Notes under the pieces: model-generated
Told to the model about the DNA's origin: nothing
The model's database searches: none
What the model saw: only the letters and a program-made list of their open reading frames with translations
Position numbers and translations under genes: made by a program
Origin: Andrena cerasifolii
Taxonomy: Eukaryota; Arthropoda; Insecta; Hymenoptera; Andrenidae
DNA length: 64,000 nt
Direction of reading: 5' to 3'
Assembly (NCBI RefSeq): GCF_050908995.1
Contig: NC_135118.1
Location: 186,001 to 250,000, forward strand
In this document: piece after piece, positions 30,259 to 44,645 of the stretch
Layout of the letters: each line of letters begins with the position of its first letter
Position numbering within the stretch: position 1 is the first letter of the stretch

Positions 30259-33069
30259 AACCGATATTGAAAAACCGATATTGATTCCGATATTAGAACC
30301 GATATTGAAAAACCGATATTGAAAAACAATTATTGAAAAACTGATATCGAAAAACTGATATTGAAAAACCGATATTGAAAAACCGATATTGAAAAACCGA
30401 TATTGAAAAACCTATATCGAAAAACTGATATTGCAAAACCGATATTGCAAAACCGATATTGAATCCGATATTAGAACCGATATTGAAAAACCGATATTGA
30501 AAAACCTATATCGAAAAACTAATATTGCAAAACCGATATTGAATCCGATATTAGAACCGATATTGAAAAACCGATATTGAAAAACCGATATTGATTCCGA
30601 TATCAGAACCGATATTGAAAAACAAATATTGAAAAACTGATATCGAAAAACTGATATTGAAAAACCGATATTGAAAAACCGATATTGAAAAACACATATT
30701 GAAAAACAAATATTGAAAAACCTATATCGAAAAACTGATATTGCAAAACCGATATTGAATCCGATATTAGAACCGATATTGAAAAACCGATATTGAAAAA
30801 CCGATATTGAAAAACCGATATTGAAAAACCGATATTGAAAAACCGATATTGAAAAACCGATATTGAAAAACCGATATTGAAAAACCTATATCGAAAAACT
30901 GATATTGCAAAACCGATATTGAAAAACCGATATTGATTCCGATATTAGAACCGATATTGAAAAACCGATATTGAAAAACAAATATTGAAAAACTGATATC
31001 GAAAAACTGATATTGAAAAACCGATATTGAAAAGCCGATATTGAAAAACACTTATTGAAAAACAAATATTGAAAAACCTATATCGAAAAACTGATATTGC
31101 AAAACCGATATTGAATCCGATATTAGAACCGATATTGAAAAACCGATATTGAAAAACCGATATTGAAAAACCGATAATGAAAAACCTATATCGAAAAACT
31201 GATATTGCAAAACCGATATTGAAAAACCGATATTGAATCCGATATTAGAACCGATATTGAAAAACCGATATTGAATCCGATATTAGAACCGATATTGAAA
31301 AACCGATATTGAAAAAGAAATATTGAAAAACTGATATCGAAAAAATGATATTGAAAAACCGATATTAGAACCGATATTGAAAAACCTATATCGAAAAACT
31401 GATATTGCAAAACCGATATTGAAAAACCGATATTGAATCCGATATTAGAACTGATATTGAAAAACCGATATTGAAAAACCGATATTGAAAAACACATATT
31501 GAAAAACAAATATTGAAAAACCTATATCGAAAAACTAATATTGCAAAACCGATATTGAATCCGATATTAGAACCGATATTGAAAAACCGATATTGAAAAA
31601 CCGATATTGAAAAACAGATATTGAAAAACCGATATTGAATCCGATATTAGAACCGATATTGAAAAACCGATATTGAAAAACCGATATTGAAAAACCAATA
31701 TTGAAAAACCTATATCGAAAAACTGATATTGCAAAACCGATATTGAAAAACCGATATTGATTCCGATATTAGAACCGATATTGAAAAACCAATATTGAAA
31801 AACAAATATTGAAAAACTGATATCGAAAAACTGATATTGAAAAACCGATTTTGAAAAGCCGATATTGAAAAACACTTATTGAAAAACAAATATTGAAAAA
31901 CCTATATCGAAAAACTGATATTGCAAAACCGATATTGAATCCGATATTAGAACCGATATTGAAAAACCGATATTGAAAAACCGATATTGAAAAACCGATA
32001 ATGAAAAACCTATATCGAAAAACTGATATTGCAAAACCGATATTGAAAAACCGATATTGAATCCGATATTAGAACCGATATTGAAAAACCGATATTGAAA
32101 AACAAATATTGAAAAACTGATATCGAAAAAATGATATTGAAAAACCGATATTAGAACCGATATTGAAAAACCTATATCGAAAAACTGATATTGCAAAACC
32201 GATATTGAAAAACCGATATTGAATCCGATATGAGAACTGATATTGAAAAACCGATATTGAAAAACCGATATTGAAAAACACATATTGAAAAACAAATATT
32301 GAAAAACCTATATCGAAAAACTAATATTGCAAAACCGATATTGAATCCGATATTAGAACCGATATTGAAAAACCGATATTGAAAAACCGATATTGAAAAA
32401 CCGATATTGAAAAACCGATATTGAATCCGATATTAGAACCGATATTGAAAAACCGATATTGAAAAACCGATATTGAAAAACCGATATTGAAAAACCGATA
32501 TTGAAAAACCGATATTGAAAAACCGATATTGAATCCGATATTAGAACCGATATTGAAAAACCGATATTGAAAAACCGATATTGAAAAACCAATATTGAAA
32601 AACCTATATCGAAAAACTGATATTGCAAAACCGATATTGAAAAACCGATATTGATTCCGATATTAGAACCGATATTGAAAAACCAATATTGAAAAACAAA
32701 TATTGAAAAACTGATATCGAAAAACTGATATTGAAAAACCGATATTGAAAAGCCGATATTGAAAAACACTTATTGAAAAACAAATATTGAAAAACCTATA
32801 TCGAAAAACTAATATTGCAAAACCGATATTGAATCCGATATTAGAACCGATATTGAAAAACCGATATTGAAAAACCGATATTGATTCCGATATTAGAACC
32901 GATATTGAAAAACAAATATTGAAAAACTGATATCGAAAAACTGATATTGAAAAACCGATATTGAAAAACCGATATTGAAAAACACATATTGAAAAACAAA
33001 TATTGAAAAACCTATATCGAAAAACTGATATTGCAAAACCGATATTGAATCCGATATTAGAACCGATAT

Positions 33070-33540
33070 TGAAAAACCGATATTGAAAAACCGATATTGA
33101 AAAAACGATATTGAAAAACCGATATTGAAAAACCGATATTGAAAAACCTATATCGAAAAACTGATATTGCAAAACCGATATTGAAAAACCGATATTGATT
33201 CCGATATTAGAACCGATATTGAAAAACCGATATTGAAAAACAATTATTGAAAAACTGATATCGAAAAACTGATATTGAAAAACCGATATTGAAAAACCGA
33301 TATTGAAAAACACATATTGAAAAACAAATATTGAAAAACCTATATCGAAAAACTGATATTGCAAAGCCGATATAGAATCCGATATTAGAACCGATATTGA
33401 AAAAACGATATTGAAAAACCGATATTGAAGAACCGATATTGAAAAACCGATATTGAAAAACCTATATCGAAAAACTGATATTGCAAAACCGATATTGCAA
33501 AACCGATATTGAATCCGATATTAGAACCGATATTGAAAAA
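33070..33540. repeat. B-type block embedded in domain A
   Basis: The string gcaaagccgatatagaatcc (20 bp), followed by a gaaaaaac unit, occurs at 33,361 and otherwise only in domain B (36,701 onward). Here it sits about 1.4 kb upstream of the last A-type cacttattg. This may be the ancestral seed of domain B or a transferred piece. A unique gaagaacc unit lies at about 33,427. Confidence 0.7.
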
Positions 33541-34045
33541 CCGATATTGAAAAACCTATATCGAAAAACTAATATTGCAAAACCGATATTGAATCCGATA
33601 TTAGAACCGATATTGAAAAACCGATATTGAAAAACCGATATTGATTCCGATATTAGAACCGATATTGAAAAACAAATATTGAAAAACTGATATCGAAAAA
33701 CTGATATTGAAAAACCGATATTGAAAAACCGATATTGAAAAACACATATTGAAAAACAAATATTGAAAAACCTATATCGAAAAACTGATATTGCAAAACC
33801 GATATTGAATCCGATATTAGAACCGATATTGAAAAACCGATATTGAAAAACCGATATTGAAAAACCGATATTGAAAAACCTATATCGAAAAACTGATATT
33901 GCAAAACCGATATTGAAAAACCGATATTGATTCCGATATTAGAACCGATATTGAAAAACCGATATTGAAAAACAAATATTGAAAAACTGATATCGAAAAA
34001 CTGATATTGAAAAACCGATATTGAAAAGCCGATATTGAAAAACAC

Positions 34046-34817
34046 TTATTGAAAAACAAATATTGAAAAACCTATATCGAAAAACTGATATTGCAAAACC
34101 GATATTGAATCCGATATTAGAACCGATATTGAAAAACCGATATTGAAAAACCGATATTGAAAAACCGATAATGAAAAACCTATATCGAAAAACTGATATT
34201 GCAAAACCGATATTGAAAAACCGATATTGAATCCGATATTAGAACCGATATTGAAAAACCGATATTGAAAAAGAAATATTGAAAAACTGATATCGAAAAA
34301 ATGATATTGAAAAACCGATATTAGAACCGATATTGAAAAACCTATATCGAAAAACTGATATTGCAAAACCGATATTGAAAAACCGATATTGAATCCGATA
34401 TTAGAACTGATATTGAAAAACCGATATTGAAAAACCGATATTGAAAAACACATATTGAAAAACAAATATTGAAAAACCTATATCGAAAAACTAATATTGC
34501 AAAACCGATATTGAATCCGATATTAGAACCGATATTGAAAAACCGATATTGAAAAACCGATATTGAAAAACCGATATTGAATCCGATATTAGAACCGATA
34601 TTGAAAAACCGATATTGAAAAACCGATATTGAAAAACCAATATTGAAAAACCTATATCGAAAAACTGATATTGCAAAACCGATATTGAAAAACCGATATT
34701 GATTCCGATATTAGAACCGATATTGAAAAACCAATATTGAAAAACAAATATTGAAAAACTGATATCGAAAAACTGATATTGAAAAACCGATATTGAAAAG
34801 CCGATATTGAAAAACAC
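34046..34817. repeat. 772-bp version of the domain-A higher-order block
   Basis: Same variant order as the 786-bp blocks but exactly one 14-bp unit shorter. It ends at the last cacttattg junction in the window and so marks the right edge of the typical domain-A pattern. Confidence 0.78.
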
Positions 34818-35775
34818 TTATTGAAAAACAAATATTGAAAAACCTATATCGAAAAACTGATATTGCAAAACCGATATTGAATCCGATATTAGAACCGATA
34901 TTGAAAAACCGATATTGAAAAACCGATATTGAAAAACCGATAATGAAAAACCTATATCGAAAAACTGATATTGCAAAACCGATATTGAATCCGATATTAG
35001 AACCGATATTGAAAAACCGATATTGAAAAACAAATATTGAAAAACTGATATCGAAAAAATGATATTGAAAAACCGATATTAGAACCGATATTGAAAAACC
35101 TATATCGAAAAACTGATATTGCAAAACCGATATTGAAAAACCGATATTGAATCCGATATTAGAACTGATATTGAAAAACCGATATTGAAAAACCGATATT
35201 GAAAAACACATATTGAAAAACAAATATTGAAAAACCTATATCGAAAAACTAATATTGCAAAACCGATATTGAATCCGATATTAGAACCGATATTGAAAAA
35301 CCGATATTGAAAAACCGATATTGAAAAACCGATATTGAAAAACAAATATTGAAAAACCTATATCGAAAAACTAATATTGCAAAACCGATATTGAATCCGA
35401 TATTAGAACCGATATTGAAAAACCGATATTGAAAAACAATTATTGAAAAACTGATATCGAAAAACTGATATTGAAAAACCGATATTGAAAAACCGATATT
35501 GAAAAACACATATTGAAAAACAAATATTGAAAAACCTATATCGAAAAACTGATATTGCAAAACCGATATTGAATCCGATATTAGAACCGATATTGAAAAA
35601 CCGATATTGAAAAACCTATATCGAAAAACTGATATTGCAAAACCGATATTGAAAAACTGATATTGAATCCGATATTAGAACCGATTTTGAAAAACCGATA
35701 TTGAATCCGATATTAGAACCGATATTGAAAAACCGATATTGAAAAACCGATATTGAAAAACCGATATTGAAAAAC

Positions 35776-35783
35776 CGATATCG
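35776..35783. other. Palindromic junction cgatatcg (example)
   Basis: When a tatcg-type unit follows cc, the 8-bp perfect palindrome cgatatcg forms, containing GATATC (EcoRV site). It recurs through domain B. An isolated domain-A example lies at 27,142-27,149. The canonical unit is not palindromic, so this is a variant-specific feature. Confidence 0.85.
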
Positions 35784-35907
35784 AAAAACTGATATTGAAA
35801 AACCGATATTGAAAAACCGATATTGAAAAACCGATATTGAAAAACCGATATTGAAAAACTGATATTGAAAAACCGATATTGAAACACCGATATTGAAAAA
35901 CAAATAT

Positions 35908-35913
35908 TGATAA
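35908..35913. other. TGATAA motif from the ttgataaacc variant (example)
   Basis: The caaatattgataaacc units create TGATAA, a match to the WGATAR consensus of eukaryotic GATA-type zinc-finger factors. The canonical unit gives only cGATAt, which does not match. The motif is repeated across domains B and C and was not seen in domain A. Binding is not shown by sequence and could be coincidental. Confidence 0.45.
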
Positions 35914-36569
35914 ACCGATATTGAAAAACCGATATTGAAACCGATATTGCAAAACCGATATTGAAAAACCAATATTGAAAAACAAATATTGAAAAACTGA
36001 TATCGAAAAACCGATATTGAAAAACCGATATTGAAAAACCGATAATGAAAAACCTATATCGAAAAACTGATATTGCAAAACCGATATTGAAAAACCGATA
36101 TTGAATCCGATATTAGAACCGATATTGAAAAACCGATATTGAAAAACAAATATTGAAAAACTGATATCGAAAAAATGATATTGAAAAACCGATATTAGAA
36201 CCGATATTGAAAAACCTATATCGAAAAACTGATATTGCAAAACCGATATTGAAAAACCGATATTGAATCCGATAATAGAACTGATATTGAAAAACCGATA
36301 TTGAAAAACCGATATTGAAAAACCGATATTGAAAAACCGATATTGAAAAACACATATTGAAAAACAAATATTGAAAAACCTATATCGAAAAACTAATATT
36401 GCAAAACCGATATTGAATCCGATATTAGAACCGATATTGAAAAACCGATATTGAAAAACCGATATTGAAAAACCGATATTGAAAAACCTATATCGAAAAA
36501 CTGATATTGCAAAACCGATATTGAAAAACCGATATTGATTCCGATATTAGAACCGATATTGAAAAACCG

Positions 36570-38080
36570 ATATTGAAAAACAATTATTGAAAAACTGATA
36601 TCGAAAAACTGATATTGAAAAACCGATATTGAAAAACCGATATTGAAAAACACATATTGAAAAACAAATATTGAAAAACCTATATCGAAAAACTGATATT
36701 GCAAAGCCGATATAGAATCCGATATTAGAACCGATATTGAAAAAACGATATTGAAAAACGGATATTGAAAAACCGATATTGAAAAACCGATATTGAAAAA
36801 CCTATATCGAAAAACTGATATTGCAAAACCGATATTGCAAAACCGATATTGAATCCGATATTAGAACCGATATTGAAAAACCTATATCGAAAAACTGATA
36901 TTGCAAAACCGATATTGAAAAACCGATATTGAATCCGATATTAGAACCGATTTTGAAAAACCGATATTGAATCCGATATTAGAACCGATATTGAAAAACC
37001 GATATTGAAAAACCGATATTGAAAAACCGATATTGAAAAACCGATATCGAAAAACTGATATTGAAAAACCGATATTGAAAAACCGATATTGAAAAACCGA
37101 TATTGAAAAACCGATATTGAAAAACTGATATTGAAAAACCGATATTGAAACACCGATATTGAAAAACAAATATTGATAAACCGATATTGAAAAACCGATA
37201 TTGAAACCGATATTGCAAAACCGATATTGAAAAACCAATATTGAAAAACAAATATTGAAAAACTGATATCGAAAAACCGATATTGAAAAACCGATATTGA
37301 AAAACCGATAATGAAAAACCTATATCGAAAAACTGATATTGCAAAACCGATATTGAAAAACCGATATTGAATCCGATATTAGAACCGATATTGAAAAACC
37401 GATATTGAAAAACAAATATTGAAAAACTGATATCGAAAAAATGATATTGAAAAACCGATATTAGAACCGATATTGAAAAACCTATATCGAAAAACTGATA
37501 TTGCAAAACCGATATTGAAAAACCGATATTGAATCCGATATTAGAACTGATATTGAAAAACCGATATTGAAAAACCGATATTGAAAAACCGATATTGAAA
37601 AACCGATATTGAAAAACACATATTGAAAAACAAATATTGAAAAACCTATATCGAAAAACTAATATTGCAAAACCGATATTGAATCCGATATTAGAACCGA
37701 TATTGAAAAACCGATATTGAAAAACCGATATTGAAAAACCTATATCGAAAAACTGATATTGCAAAACCGATATTGAAAAACCGATATTGATTCCGATATT
37801 AGAACCGATATTGAAAAACCGATATTGAAAAACAATTATTGAAAAACTGATATCGAAAAACTGATATTGAAAAACCGATATTGAAAAACCGATATTGAAA
37901 AACACATATTGAAAAACAAATATTGAAAAACCTATATCGAAAAACTGATATTGCAAAGCCGATATAGAATCCGATATTAGAACCGATATTGAAAAAACGA
38001 TATTGAAAAACCGATATTGAAAAACCGATATTGAAAAACCGATATTGAAAAACCTATATCGAAAAACTGATATTGCAAAA
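36570..38080. repeat. 11,479-bp-offset duplicate, copy 1
   Basis: About 1.5 kb matches 48,049-49,559 at offset 11,479, including the gcaaagcc marker (36,701 and 48,180) and gattttg (36,949 and 48,428). At the right end copy 1 reads gatattgaaaaacc where copy 2 reads gatattgcaaaacc. Confidence 0.8.
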
Positions 38081-39799
38081 CCGATATTGAAAAACCGATA
38101 TTGAATCCGATATTAGAACCGATTTTGAAAAACCGATATTGAATCCGATATTAGAACCGATATTGAAAAACCGATATTGAAAAACCGATATTGAAAAACC
38201 GATATTGAAAAACCGATATTGAAAAACTGATATTGAAAAACCGATATTGAAACACCGATATTGAAAAACAAATATTGATAAACCGATATTGAAAAACCGA
38301 TATTGAAACCGATATTGCAAAACCGATATTGAAAAACCAATATTGAAAAACAAATATTGAAAAACTGATATCGAAAAACTGATGTTGCAAAAACGATATT
38401 GAAAAACCGATATTGATTCCGATATTAGAACCGATATTGAAAAACCGATATTGAAAAACAATTATTGAAAAACTGATATCGAAAAACTGATATTGAAAAA
38501 CCGATATTGAAAAACCGATATTGAAAAACACATATTGAAAAACAAATATTGAAAAACCTATATCGAAAAACTGATATTGCAAAGCCGATATAGAATCCGA
38601 TATTAGAACCGATATTGAAAAAACGATATTGAATCCGATATTAGAACCGATATTGAAAAACCGATATTGAAAAACCGATATTGAAAAACCGATATTGAAA
38701 AACCGATATCGAAAAACTGATATTGAAAAACCGATATTGAAAAACCGATATTGAAAAACCGATATTGAAAAACCGATATTGAAAAACTGATATTGAAAAA
38801 CCGATATTGAAACACCGATATTGAAAAACAAATATTGATAAACCGATATTGAAAAACCGATATTGAAACCGATATTGCAAAACCGATATTGAAAAACCAA
38901 TATTGAAAAACAAATATTGAAAAACTGATATCGAAAAACTGATATTGAAAAACCGATATTGAAAAACCAATATTGAAAAACAAATATTGAAAAACCGATA
39001 TTGAAAAACCGATATTGAAAAACCGATATTGAATCCGATATTAGAACCGATATTGAAAAACCGATATTGAAAAACAATTATTGAAAAACTGATATCGAAA
39101 AACTGATATTGAAAAACCGATATTGAAAAACCGATATTGAAAAACACATATTGAAAAACAAATATTGAAAAACCTATATCGAAAAACTGATATTGCAAAG
39201 CCGATATAGAATCCGATATTAGAACCGATATTGAAAAAACGATATTGAAAAACGGATATTGAAAAACCGATATTGAAAAACCGATATTGAAAAACCTATA
39301 TCGAAAAACTGATATTGCAAAACCGATATTGCAAAACCGATATTGAATCCGATATTAGAACCGATATTGAAAAACCTATATCGAAAAACTGATATTGCAA
39401 AACCGATATTGAAAAACCGATATTGAATCCGATATTAGAACCGATTTTGAAAAACCGATATTGAATCCGATATTAGAACCGATATTGAAAAACCGATATT
39501 GAAAAACCGATATTGAAAAACCGATATTGAAAAACCGATATCGAAAAACTGATATTGAAAAACCGATATTGAAAAACCGATATTGAAAAACCGATATTGA
39601 AAAACCGATATTGAAAAACTGATATTGAAAAACCGATATTGAAACACCGATATTGAAAAACAAATATTGATAAACCGATATTGAAAAACCGATATTGAAA
39701 CCGATATTGCAAAACCGATATTGAAAAACCAATATTGAAAAACAAATATTGAAAAACTGATATCGAAAAACTGATATTGCAAAACCGATATTGAATCCG

Positions 39800-42700
39800 A
39801 TATTAGAACCGATATTGAAAAACCGATATTGAAAAACCGATATCGAAAAACTGATATTGAAAAACCGATATTGAAAAACCGATATTGAAAAACCGATATT
39901 GAAAAACCGATATTGAAAAACTGATATTGAAAAACCGATATTGAAACACCGATATTGAAAAACAAATATTGATAAACCGATATTGAAAAACCGATATTGA
40001 AACCGATATTGCAAAACCGATATTGAAAAACCAATATTGAAAAACAAATATTGAAAAACTGATATCGAAAAACCGATATTGAAAAACCGATATTGAAAAA
40101 CCGATAATGAAAAACCTATATCGAAAAACTGATATTGCAAAACCGATATTGAAAAACCGATATTGAATCCGATATTAGAACCGATATTGAAAAACCGATA
40201 TTGAAAAACAAATATTGAAAAACTGATATCGAAAAAATGATATTGAAAAACCGATATTAGAACCGATATTGAAAAACCTATATCGAAAAACTGATATTGC
40301 AAAACCGATATTGAAAAACCGATATTGAATCCGATATTAGAACTGATATTGAAAAACCGATATTGAAAAACCGATATTGAAAAACCGATATTGAAAAACC
40401 GATATTGAAAAACACATATTGAAAAACAAATATTGAAAAACCTATATCGAAAAACTAATATTGCAAAACCGATATTGAATCCGATATTAGAACCGATATT
40501 GAAAAACCGATATTGAAAAACCGATATTGAAAAACCTATATCGAAAAACTGATATTGCAAAACCGATATTGAAAAACCGATATTGATTCCGATATTAGAA
40601 CCGATATTGAAAAACCGATATTGAAAAACAATTATTGAAAAACTGATATCGAAAAACTGATATTGAAAAACCGATATTGAAAAACCGATATTGAAAAACA
40701 CATATTGAAAAACAAATATTGAAAAACCTATATCGAAAAACTGATATTGCAAAGCCGATATAGAATCCGATATTAGAACCGATATTGAAAAAACGATATT
40801 GAAAAACCGATATTGAAAAACCGATATTGAAAAACCGATATTGAAAAACCTATATCGAAAAACTGATATTGCAAAACCGATATTGCAAAACCGATATTGA
40901 ATCCGATATTAGAACCGATATTGAAAAACCGATATTGAAAAACCTATATCGAAAAACTGATATTGCAAAACCGATATTGAAAAACCGATATTGAATCCGA
41001 TATTAGAACCGATTTTGAAAAACCGATATTGAATCCGATATTAGAACCGATATTGAAAAACCGATATTGAAAAACCGATATTGAAAAACCGATATTGAAA
41101 AACCGATATTGAAAAACCGATATCGAAAAACTGATATTGAAAAACCGATATTGAAAAACCGATATTGAAAAACCGATATTGAAAAACTGATATTGAAAAA
41201 CCGATATTGAAACACCGATATTGAAAAACAAATATTGATAAACCGATATTGAAAAACCGATATTGAAACCGATATTGCAAAACCGATATTGAAAAACCAA
41301 TATTGAAAAACAAATATTGAAAAACTGATATCGAAAAACTGATGTTGCAAAAACGATATTGAAAAACCGATATTGATTCCGATATTAGAACCGATATTGA
41401 AAAACCGATATTGAAAAACAATTATTGAAAAACTGATATCGAAAAACTGATATTGAAAAACCGATATTGAAAAACCGATATTGAAAAACACATATTGAAA
41501 AACAAATATTGAAAAACCTATATCGAAAAACTGATATTGCAAAGCCGATATAGAATCCGATATTAGAACCGATATTGAAAAAACGATATTGAATCCGATA
41601 TTAGAACCGATATTGAAAAACCGATATTGAAAAACCGATATTGAAAAACCGATATTGAAAAACCGATATCGAAAAACTGATATTGAAAAACCGATATTGA
41701 AAAACCGATATTGAAAAACCGATATTGAAAAACCGATATTGAAAAACTGATATTGAAAAACCGATATTGAAACACCGATATTGAAAAACCAATATTGAAA
41801 AACAAATATTGAAAAACCGATATTGAAAAACCGATATTGAAAAACCGATATTGAATCCGATATTAGAACCGATATTGAAAAACCGATATTGAAAAACCGA
41901 TATTGAAAAACAAATATTGAAAAACCTATATCGAAAAACTAATATTGCAAAACCGATATTGAATCCGATATTAGAACCGATATTGAAAAACCGATATTGA
42001 AAAACCGATATTGAAAAACCTATATCGAAAAACTGATATTGCAAAACCGATATTGAAAAACCGATATTGATTCCGATATTAGAACCGATATTGAAAAACC
42101 GATATTGAAAAACAATTATTGAAAAACTGATATCGAAAAACTGATATTGAAAAACCGATATTGAAAAACCGATATTGAAAAACCGATATTGAAAAACCGA
42201 TATTGAAAAACCTATATCGAAAAACTGATATTGAAAAACCGATATTGAAAAACCGATATTGAAACCGATATTGCAAAACCGATATTGAAAAACCGATATT
42301 GAAAAACAAATATTGAAAAACTGATATCGAAAAACTGATATTGAAAAACCGATATTAGAACCGATATTGAAAAACCGATATTGAAAAACCTATATCGAAA
42401 AACTGATATTGCAAAACCGATATTGAAAAACGATATTGAATCCGTTATTAGAACTGATATTGAAAAACCGATATTGAAAAACCGATATTGAAAAACCTAT
42501 ATCGAAAAACTGATATTGCAAAACCGATATTGAAAAACCGATATTGAACCCGATATTAGAACCGATATTGAAAAACCGATATTGAAAAACCTATATCGAA
42601 AAACTGATATTGCAAAACCGATATTGAAAAACCGATATTGAATCCGATATTAGAACCGATATTGAAAAACCGATATTGAAAAACCGATATTGAAAAACCT

Positions 42701-44645
42701 ATATCGAAAAACTGATATTGCAAAACCGATATTGAAAAACCGATATTGATTCCGATATTAGAACCGATATTGAAAAACCGATATTGAAAAACAAATATTG
42801 AAAAACTGATATCGAAAAACTGATATTGAAAAACCGATATTAGAACCGATATTGAAAAACCGATATTGAAAAACCTATATCGAAAAACTGATATTGCAAA
42901 ACCGATATTGAAAAACCGATATTGAATCCGATATTAGAACTGATATTGAAAAACCGATAATGAAAAACCGATATCGAAAAACTGATATTGCAAAACCGAT
43001 ATTGAAAAACCGATATTGATTCCGATATTAGAACCGATATTGAAAAACAAATATTGAAAAACCTATATCGAAAAACTAATATTGCAAAACCGATATTGAA
43101 TCCGATATTAGAACCGATATTGAAAAACCGATATTGAAAAACCGATATTGAAAAACCTATATCGAAAAACTGATATTGCAAAACCGATATTGAAAAACCG
43201 ATATTGATTCCGATATTAGAACCGATATTGAAAAACCGATATTGAAAAACAATTATTGAAAAACTGATATCGAAAAACTGATATGGAAAAACCGATATTG
43301 AAAAACTGATATTGAAAAACCGATATTGAAAAACCGATATTGAAAAACCTATATCGAAAAACTGATATTGCAAAACCGATATTGAAAAACCGATATTGAT
43401 TCCGATATTAGAACCGATATTGAAAAACCGATACTGAAAAACAATTATTGAAAAACTGATATCGAAAAACTGATATTGAAAAACCGATATTGAAAAACCG
43501 ATATTGAAAAACCGATATTGAAAAACCGATATTGAAAAACCGATATTGAAAAACCTATATCGAAAAACTGATATTGAAAAACCGGTATTGAAAAACCGAT
43601 ATTGAAAAACCGATATTGAAAAACCGATATTGAAAAACCGATATTGAAAAACCTATATCGAAAAACTGATATTGCAAAACCGATATTGCAAAACCGATAT
43701 TGAATCCGATATTAGAACCGATATTGAAAAACCGATATTGAAAAACCTATATCGAAAAACTGATATTGCAAAACCGATATTGAAAAACCGATATTGAATC
43801 CGATATTAGAACGGATTTTGAAAAACCGATATTGAATCCGATATTAGAACCGATATTGAAAAACCGATATTGAAAAACCGATATTGAAAAACCGATATTG
43901 AAAAACCGATATCGAAAAACTGATATTGAAAAACCGATATTGAAAAACCGATATTGAAAAACCGATATTGAAAAACCGATATTGAAAAACTGATATTGAA
44001 AAACCGATATTGAAACACCGATATTGAAAAACAAATATTGATAAACCGATATTGAAAAACCGATATTGAAACCGATATTGCAAAACCGATATTGAAAAAC
44101 CAATATTGAAAAACAAATATTGAAAAACTGATATCGAAAAACTGATATTGCAAAACCGATATTGAATCCGATATTAGAACCGATATTGAAAAACCGATAT
44201 TGAAAAACCGATATCGAAAAACTGATATTGAAAAACCGATATTGAAAAACCGATATTGAAAAACCGATATTGAAAAACCGATATTGAAAAACTGATATTG
44301 AAAAACCGATATTGAAACACCGATATTGAAAAACAAATATTGATAAACCGATATTGAAAAACCGATATTGAAACCGATATTGCAAAACCGATATTGAAAA
44401 ACCAATATTGAAAAACAAATATTGAAAAACTGATATCGAAAAACCGATATTGAAAAACCGATATTGAAAAACCGATAATGAAAAACCTATATCGAAAAAC
44501 TGATATTGCAAAACCGATATTGAAAAACCGATATTGAATCCGATATTAGAACCGATATTGAAAAACCGATATTGAAAAACAAATATTGAAAAACTGATAT
44601 CGAAAAAATGATATTGAAAACCCGATATTAGAACCGATATTGAAA
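39800..44645. repeat. Long domain-B segmental duplicate, copy 1 (~4.85 kb)
   Basis: The left part matches at offset 8,683 (gattttg 41,011/49,694; gatgttg 41,341/50,024). From about 41,779 the match continues at offset 8,821 (gttattag 42,444/51,265; gatatgg 43,280/52,101; ccggtattg 43,582/52,403; gaaaaccc ending at 44,621/53,442). The 138-bp change equals nine 14-bp plus one 12-bp unit and reads as an internal deletion in this copy near 41,770, or an insertion in the other. Confidence 0.8.
42419..43590. repeat. B2 sub-block, copy 1 (1,172 bp), opening with a 13-bp unit
   Basis: Measured from the 13-bp unit gatattgaaaaac to the end of ccggtattg. The block carries four linked rare variants in fixed order: the 13-bp unit, gttattagaact, gatatggaaaaacc and ccggtattg. 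Up to here every unit start checked was on an odd coordinate; the missing c moves the register to even. Confidence 0.82.

Larger units (their letters stand above)
1..35560. repeat. Array domain A: cacttattg-type higher-order structure
   Basis: This part is marked by the junction cacttattg, usually just after an aaaagccg unit. I count 37 occurrences, the first at 351 and the last at 34,815, and none afterwards. Spacings between them recur (314, 450, 786, 1,502 bp), giving a readable higher-order fingerprint. Other domain-rich variants are gataatgaaaaacc, aaaaagaaatattg and caatattg. The right boundary is approximate, set where B-type variants (gaaacacc, ttgataaacc) first appear near 35.7-35.9 kb. 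Confidence 0.85.

Noticed and set aside
39376..40752. Long minus-strand open frames (458 codons here; others of 405, 450, 389, 346 and 325 codons at 43747, 52376, 47014, 58297 and 36979) as protein-coding genes
   Set aside because: They consist only of the 14-residue translation of the repeat, have no non-repeat ends, and stop where a unit variant happens to create a stop. The starts I checked (803, 1790 and 36240) are GTG or TTG, not ATG. All three frames give the same peptide, so openness is a property of the 14-mer.
42419..42445. Sequencing or assembly error at the 13-bp unit
   Set aside because: The same deletion in the same context occurs at 51,240, 53,813 and 55,180, which fits inheritance by duplication better than a random error. 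A systematic consensus error remains possible but is less likely.
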